From contig DATDYB010000016.1 of NCBI GenBank assembly GCA_036517115.1, positions 1 through 7,960 on the forward strand: a stretch of DNA of 7,960 nucleotides. The letters run 5' to 3'. Under the pieces are notes generated by a model. The model saw only the letters and a program-made list of their open reading frames with translations. It was not told the origin of the DNA and searched no databases. Origin of the DNA: DATDYB01 sp036517115. GTDB lineage: Bacteria > Patescibacteriota > Minisyncoccia > Phycocordibacterales > PALSA-1337. This document shows positions 4,643-7,960 of the stretch, one piece after another; within the stretch, counting starts at the first letter, position 1; each line of letters begins with the position of its first letter. Both the position numbers and the translations under genes were made by a program.

Positions 4643-5614
4643 ATGTCAAAGAAAGTCTATATAACAAGGAGAATTCCCGACATTGGGATCAAGCTACTCA
4701 CCGACTCGGGCTTCGAGGTGGAGGTGAGTTCGAAGGATCGGCCGTTGGAGAAAAAAGAGCTTGTGAGAGCGCTTCAGAGGAAGCCCTATGACGGTGTGCT
4801 GACACTCCTTACAGATCAGATTGATGGAGAAGTGATGGATGCTAGCCCCTCCACAAAAATTTTCGCCAACTTTGCTATCGGTTTTAATAATTTTAATATT
4901 GAAGAGGCGAAGAAAAGGGGAGTTGTCCTTACCAACACACCAGGTGGCGGAGCGGAGCATGTGGCGGAACACACCTGGGCGCTCATCCTCGCGCTTACCT
5001 GTCGTGTCGTCGAAGGTGATACCTACGTGAAGAGAGGGAAATACAATGGTTGGGATCCAATGTTACTTCACGGCACCGACCTTGCTGGGAAGACTTTAGG
5101 CATCGTTGGTACGGGACGTATCGGTGCTGATGTGGCCCACAAAGCGAAAAATGGTTTCGGTATGAACGTTGCTTACTATGACATCAAGCGCAACGAACAG
5201 CTTGAAAAGGATTTCGGTGCCATTTTCTATCCAACCGTCGAGGAAGTATTGAAAATTGCCGATGTCGTTTCCATTCATGTGCCGCTGACGCCGCAAACAA
5301 AGCATCTTATCAACACCGAACGATTGGCGATGATGAAGCCTTCCGCGTATCTGGTGAACACTTCCCGTGGTCCCGTCATCGACGAAAATGCTTTGGTTGC
5401 CGCTCTTGAAAAAGGAGTGATTCGGGGTGCCGGTCTTGATGTTTTTGAATTTGAGCCCAAGCTCGCTCGCGGACTCGCTCGCCTCGGCAACGTCGTCCTC
5501 ACTCCGCACACCGCCTCCGCTACCGAAAAGTCCCGTCACGACATGGCCGTGCTCTCGGCACAAAACATTATCGAGGTCCTCTCTGATCGTCCTCCAAAAA
5601 GCCCCGTCTATTAA
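4643..5614 (+). CDS. D-2-hydroxyacid dehydrogenase (glyoxylate/hydroxypyruvate reductase type)
   Basis: This enzyme reduces a 2-oxoacid such as glyoxylate or hydroxypyruvate to the D-hydroxyacid with NAD(P)H in the cytoplasm. The substrate-side motif is NFAIGFNNFNIEEAKKRG (76-93), followed by TNTPGGGAEHVAEHTWAL. The Rossmann motif is GTGRIG (156-161), and D180 at the end of the second strand (VAYYDIKR) suggests preference for NADH. The catalytic triad of the family is present: R242 in NTSRGPVID, E271 in DVFEFEP and H289 in LTPHTAS. These positions agree closely with hyperthermophile glyoxylate reductases. At 323 residues it is full length. The substrate remains uncertain among glyoxylate, hydroxypyruvate and related oxoacids. 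It has its own promoter after the upstream terminator and is convergent with purD across a 232-base gap. Confidence 0.93.
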   Translation: MSKKVYITRRIPDIGIKLLTDSGFEVEVSSKDRPLEKKELVRALQRKPYDGVLTLLTDQIDGEVMDASPSTKIFANFAIGFNNFNIEEAKKRGVVLTNTPGGGAEHVAEHTWALILALTCRVVEGDTYVKRGKYNGWDPMLLHGTDLAGKTLGIVGTGRIGADVAHKAKNGFGMNVAYYDIKRNEQLEKDFGAIFYPTVEEVLKIADVVSIHVPLTPQTKHLINTERLAMMKPSAYLVNTSRGPVIDENALVAALEKGVIRGAGLDVFEFEPKLARGLARLGNVVLTPHTASATEKSRHDMAVLSAQNIIEVLSDRPPKSPVY

Positions 5615-5634
5615 ATTTATATAATAAAACATTA

Positions 5635-5689
5635 GACCACACTCCGCCATTGGCCAATACTGGGTGTTGGCTAAGTTGAGGGGGTGGTC
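5635..5689. other. possible structured element after the dehydrogenase gene
   Basis: GACCAC (5635-5640) can pair with GTGGTC (5684-5689), enclosing the perfect 10-base palindrome ATTGGCCAAT (5649-5658) and a GCCAA/TTGGC stem (5653-5657 with 5667-5671). No T-run follows on the plus strand. It may be the remains of a terminator or a small structured RNA; the inner stems are mutually exclusive and support is modest. Confidence 0.3.
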
Positions 5690-5723
5690 AAATAAATAAA
5701 AAACCGCTTGGAAATCCGAGCGG
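5690..5723 (-). terminator. intrinsic terminator for purD
   Basis: On the minus strand, CCGCTCGG (5723-5716) and CCAAGCGG (5711-5704) form an 8-bp stem with one C/A mismatch and an ATTT loop. It is followed by TTTTTTATTTATTT (5703 to 5690). This is the only hairpin of the cluster with a T-tract in the purD direction, so the purD transcript probably ends here, about 145 to 155 bases past its stop. Confidence 0.65.
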
Positions 5724-5734
5724 AGTGTAGTAAG

Positions 5735-5757
5735 TGTTGAACATCGAGTGTTCAACA
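5735..5757. repeat. perfect palindrome TGTTGAACA/TGTTCAACA with TCGAG loop
   Basis: There is a 9-bp perfect stem (5735-5743 with 5749-5757) around TCGAG. The central 13 bases (AACA-TCGAG-TGTT) have the same plan as the RAYT palindromes, whose core is AAGG-TTCGA-CCTT: a short stem around a TCGA-containing 5-base centre. The word AACATCGAG occurs again at 5850-5858, at the end of purD. Confidence 0.7.
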
Positions 5758-5785
5758 TGATTTTCGTGGCGACGGACATAGTCCC

Positions 5786-5818
5786 AGATTTCCTCATGAC
5801 TACGTCATAAGGAAATCT
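5786..5818 (-). repeat. long hairpin in the purD 3' untranslated region
   Basis: Arms 5786-5800 and 5804-5818 pair over 15 positions around a 3-base loop. The single imperfect pair (5795/5809) is a C/A mismatch in plus-strand RNA but a G-U wobble in minus-strand RNA, so the hairpin is better formed in the purD transcript. The arms carry AGATTTCC and GGAAATCT. Confidence 0.7.
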
Positions 5819-5825
5819 TGCGACA

Positions 5826-5849
5826 TGATTTCCGCAGTGGCGGAAATCA
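5826..5849. repeat. hairpin overlapping the purD stop codon
   Basis: TGATTTCCGC (5826-5835) and GCGGAAATCA (5840-5849) form a perfect 10-bp stem around a 4-base loop (AGTG). The purD stop codon (5847-5849, TGA on the minus strand) forms the outer end of the stem. Confidence 0.75.
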
Positions 5850-7145
5850 AACATCGAGCGGAGGACCGCCGATGTCTTTTCGATAGTGTGCTCCTCCCTC
5901 GAAGGTGATGGCGTTAACTGCACGATAGGCAAGGAGCCGTGCTGCTCCCACCGTTGACGCCCAGGCAGTGACACCGAGCACTCGGCCGCCATTGGTGTAC
6001 ACCTTGTCACCTACTCGCTTTGTGCCAGCATGGAAGACTTTTACGTTTGGCCAGGTTGCCACATGGTCGAGTCCGGTGATAAGTTTGCCTTTCTCATACT
6101 TTCCCGGATAGCCGGGTTCTGCCATGACCACACAAACGGCTACTTCTTTTTTCCAGCGAATGTCCAGGGTATTAAGCTTGCCGTCGATGCTCGCGTCGAT
6201 GATATCAAGAAGGTCGTTCTCGAGACGGGGTAAATATACCTGCGTCTCCGGATCGCCGAATCGTGCGTTGAACTCAAGCACCACGGGACCCTTTTCCGTC
6301 AGCATAATGCCGGGATAAAGAATGCCTTTGAATTCGATACCTTCATCACGGCAACCTTTAAGCCACGGCTCGATGATTTGTGAAGCGATCGTCTTATGCA
6401 TTTCCTCCGTAATGTCTGGAGAAGGCGAGATAGTTCCCATACCGCCCGTGTTTCTTCCTTTGTTTCCATCGAACTCGGCTTTGTGATCTTTTGAACTCGG
6501 GAATGCTACTGCGTGAATGCCATCACAAAAGAAATGCAGCGACACCTCTTGTCCCGTCACCAATTCCTGAATGAGCACCCATTTTCCGGCAACGCCAAAC
6601 TCCTGATTGACGAAAATGCGCGTAAGCGCTTCTTGCACCTCTTCTTTCGTGCGACAAACAAATACGCCTTTCCCTAGTGCAAGACCATCGACTTTGACGG
6701 CACATTTCCACCCGAGACTTTCTGCGAACAGTAATGCCTCGTCATAGTTGTTATTAAAGGCTTTGCCGTAAGGGGCGGGAATGCCGTGTCGCTCCATGAA
6801 GTCGTGAGTATACACTTTCGACCACTCGAACTTTGCGGCTGCTCTCGTTGGTCCCCAGATACGTAGTCCTTCTTCCTGAAAACGATCAACGATTCCCAGA
6901 GCAAGCGGATCATCTGAACTCACGATGGTAAGATCGTAGCCGGTGCCTTTTGCAGCACTGACGAGACCTTCGATATCGGTTGCGGGGATGCCCATATGAC
7001 CTATGGTTGAACCGCATCGTCGTCGTTCCCACGAAATACCAGCGTTACTCGGTGTGCATGTGATGAATGGATCACGCTTCGATTGCAGCAATTTCCACAC
7101 TGTCACATGCTCTCTACCGCCGCTGCCAACTACCAGTACTTTCAT
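5847..7145 (-). CDS. purD: phosphoribosylamine-glycine ligase (GAR synthetase)
   Basis: PurD catalyses the second step of de novo purine synthesis: 5-phosphoribosylamine + glycine + ATP give GAR + ADP + phosphate. The N-terminal domain begins MKVLVVGSGGREH (1-13); TPSNAG (31-36) and DLTIVSSDDPLALGIVD (71-87) follow. The ATP-grasp core contains KVDGLALGKGV (151-161), GRNTGGMG (230-237) and EFNARFGDPETQ (291-302), the last holding metal ligands. The C-terminal domain ends with TNGGRVLGVTAW (384-395). At 432 residues it is full length. Where most relatives have a GPE-x-P motif, this one has SSDDP (76-80). The start at 7145 is supported by AAGGA 5 bases upstream, in contrast to the leaderless starts of other genes here. 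No other purine gene is in the window. The C-terminal PPLDV is encoded next to the hairpin cluster. Confidence 0.96.
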   Translation of the reverse strand: MKVLVVGSGGREHVTVWKLLQSKRDPFITCTPSNAGISWERRRCGSTIGHMGIPATDIEGLVSAAKGTGYDLTIVSSDDPLALGIVDRFQEEGLRIWGPTRAAAKFEWSKVYTHDFMERHGIPAPYGKAFNNNYDEALLFAESLGWKCAVKVDGLALGKGVFVCRTKEEVQEALTRIFVNQEFGVAGKWVLIQELVTGQEVSLHFFCDGIHAVAFPSSKDHKAEFDGNKGRNTGGMGTISPSPDITEEMHKTIASQIIEPWLKGCRDEGIEFKGILYPGIMLTEKGPVVLEFNARFGDPETQVYLPRLENDLLDIIDASIDGKLNTLDIRWKKEVAVCVVMAEPGYPGKYEKGKLITGLDHVATWPNVKVFHAGTKRVGDKVYTNGGRVLGVTAWASTVGAARLLAYRAVNAITFEGGAHYRKDIGGPPLDV

Positions 7146-7150
7146 TGTTA

Positions 7151-7155
7151 TCCTT
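7151..7155 (-). promoter_or_regulatory. Shine-Dalgarno of purD
   Basis: The minus strand reads AAGGATAACAATG: AAGGA, a 5-base spacer, then the purD start. It fixes the start and is the clearest ribosome binding site in the window. Confidence 0.75.
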
Positions 7156-7194
7156 TTTGTTTTTTTGTTGTGAATTGAACTGTACTGCGCTAAC

Positions 7195-7221
7195 CCTATA
7201 TTCTCATTGCTTTCCTGTCAA
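7195..7221 (-). promoter_or_regulatory. candidate promoter of purD
   Basis: The minus strand has a consensus TTGACA (7221-7216) and TATAGG (7200-7195) at a short 15-base spacing, giving a leader of roughly 40 to 45 bases that contains the Shine-Dalgarno. TAGGGT at 17-base spacing is an alternative -10. Confidence 0.45.
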
Positions 7222-7234
7222 TTATCAGTATACT
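7207..7234 (+). promoter_or_regulatory. promoter of the bL25 gene (leaderless)
   Basis: TATACT (7229-7234) ends 7 bases before the ATG at 7242, so the transcript should start at or beside the start codon. TTGCTT (7207-7212) is a plausible -35 at 16-base spacing. The opposing purD -35 lies between these two boxes. Confidence 0.58.
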
Positions 7235-7241
7235 GGGCTCT

Positions 7242-7922
7242 ATGTTATCAATTAATATCGAAAAGCGAGATAAAACTCACAAGCTGGACGCTCTCCGCAA
7301 GGCAGGGAAACTTCCGGCAGTGTTCTACGGTAGAAAGGAAAAATCTACCCCGATCACTGTCTCCCATGCCGAATTTTTAAAAGTATGGAAGAAGGCGGGA
7401 GAGTCTTCAGTCGTTGAACTTAAGGGGCTTGGAGAAGAGCATGAATCTCTTATTAAAGAGATTGATGTACACCCGGTAACGGGAGTGCCTCGACATGCTG
7501 ATTTCTATGTTATCGAAAAGGGTAAGAAGGTGGAGGTGGACGTGCCACTTAACTTCGTAGGTGTGTCACCAGCAGTTAAAGATCTCGGTGCTATCCTTGT
7601 CAAAGTGCTTCACACACTTAAAATCGAAGCAGGAGCACGTGATTTGCCAGCATCACTCAGTGTTGACATCAGTACGCTCGCGGCGTTTCAGGATTCGATC
7701 AAGGCGAAAGACATCAAGCTTGGTACGGGCGTAACGCTCATCACTAATGCCGAAGACATCGTTGCGTCAGTGTCCGAAGCGAAGGAAGAAGTCGAGGAAG
7801 CTCCTACAGCGATCGACATGTCAGCCATCGAAGTTGAAAAGAAGGGTAAGGAAGAAGTTGAGGGCGAAGGAGAGGCAGGTGCCGACGCTCCAAAAGAGAG
7901 TAAGAAAGAAGAGAAGAAGTAG
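7242..7922 (+). CDS. rplY: large ribosomal subunit protein bL25, long CTC/TL5 form
   Basis: bL25 binds 5S rRNA in the large ribosomal subunit; the long form is also called CTC or TL5. The N-terminal L25 domain (about residues 1-88) shows RDKTHKLDALRKAGKLPAVFYG (8-30 region), the family signature, and IDVHPVTGVPRHADFYVIEKGKKVEV, linking to the C-terminal beta domain. That domain (about 90-185) contains VPLNFVGVSPAVKDLGAILV and DLPASLSVDISTL. A Lys/Glu-rich low-complexity tail of about 40 residues follows, ending KESKKEEKK, as in many long L25 proteins. At 226 residues it is typical of the CTC type. The start lies directly after a -10 box with no Shine-Dalgarno. The 38 bases after the stop show no complete feature before the window ends. 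Confidence 0.94.
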   Translation: MLSINIEKRDKTHKLDALRKAGKLPAVFYGRKEKSTPITVSHAEFLKVWKKAGESSVVELKGLGEEHESLIKEIDVHPVTGVPRHADFYVIEKGKKVEVDVPLNFVGVSPAVKDLGAILVKVLHTLKIEAGARDLPASLSVDISTLAAFQDSIKAKDIKLGTGVTLITNAEDIVASVSEAKEEVEEAPTAIDMSAIEVEKKGKEEVEGEGEAGADAPKESKKEEKK

Positions 7923-7960
7923 TCAAAGAATACAACAAGAAAACCGCGGACGCCAAGGCG

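Noticed and set aside
4606..4791. Plus-strand open frame of 61 codons at the start of the dehydrogenase gene
   Set aside because: It overlaps the true start in another frame, begins before the -10 region and has a low-complexity product.
5635..5689. tRNA or known riboswitch
   Set aside because: The 55-base region has closing stems but no tRNA arms or anticodon stem layout, and it matches no riboswitch core I recognise.
5096..6010. Open frame of 304 codons on the minus strand
   Set aside because: It runs antisense to the dehydrogenase, through the hairpin cluster and into purD in another frame. Its product has no recognisable motif, and both overlapped genes are clearly real.
1..7960. TGA read as glycine (code 25)
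   Set aside because: TGA ends six full-length genes at the expected C-termini (transposase, kinase, aldolase, membrane proteins, toxin, purD among them), with no in-frame TGA inside conserved domains.

Overview
The window looks like chromosomal DNA of a Candidate Phyla Radiation (Patescibacteria, Parcubacteria-like) bacterium. This is an inference from three things. The genes are compact with very short gaps. Several starts appear leaderless, with a -10 box 6 to 10 bases before the ATG and no Shine-Dalgarno. The protein variants (PfkB-family kinase with an N-terminal Cys cluster, stand-alone PemK/MazF toxin, small MNKxYWLxGG membrane proteins, RAYT transposase) are of a kind I associate with that group. 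TGA ends six of the eleven genes, so the standard bacterial code applies and the TGA=Gly code of Gracilibacteria/Absconditabacteria does not.

Layout from left to right. (1) 3-605 (+) is the C-terminal part of a transketolase, cut by the window edge. (2) 587-1289 is a REP-associated tyrosine transposase (RAYT) cassette. Its gene is bracketed by two exact copies, in opposite orientation, of a 17-base palindrome, and a third copy with one mismatch lies inside the transposase gene. The outer copies also supply the last codons of transketolase and of the transposase. (3) 1291-2292 (-) is a PfkB-family sugar kinase, convergent with the transposase. (4) 2293-2417 is a divergent promoter region built around a long TTCGAA-rich inverted repeat. 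(5) 2418-4554 (+) is a tight run: class II fructose-bisphosphate aldolase, three small membrane proteins (the first and third related to each other) and a PemK/MazF-type toxin. It is closed by a perfect 20-bp hairpin that overlaps the toxin stop codon. (6) 4643-5614 (+) is a D-2-hydroxyacid dehydrogenase of the glyoxylate/hydroxypyruvate reductase type. (7) 5615-5846 is a convergent gap with a cluster of four strong hairpins sharing GGAAATC/GATTTCC words; the last one overlaps the purD stop. (8) 5847-7145 (-) is purD. (9) 7146-7241 holds interleaved divergent promoters. (10) 7242-7922 (+) is ribosomal protein bL25 of the long CTC type.

The core genes form a sugar-phosphate set (transketolase, PfkB kinase, aldolase, hydroxyacid dehydrogenase) beside one purine-synthesis gene and one ribosomal gene. 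The accessory material is the RAYT cassette and the membrane-protein/toxin block at 3278-4554. Both are visibly richer in A and T than the metabolic genes, which fits later acquisition.

The best candidate for something under-described is the RAYT cassette together with its TCGA-centred palindromes. The palindromes sit at gene ends, are read as coding sequence, and may have a relative in the hairpin cluster downstream of purD.
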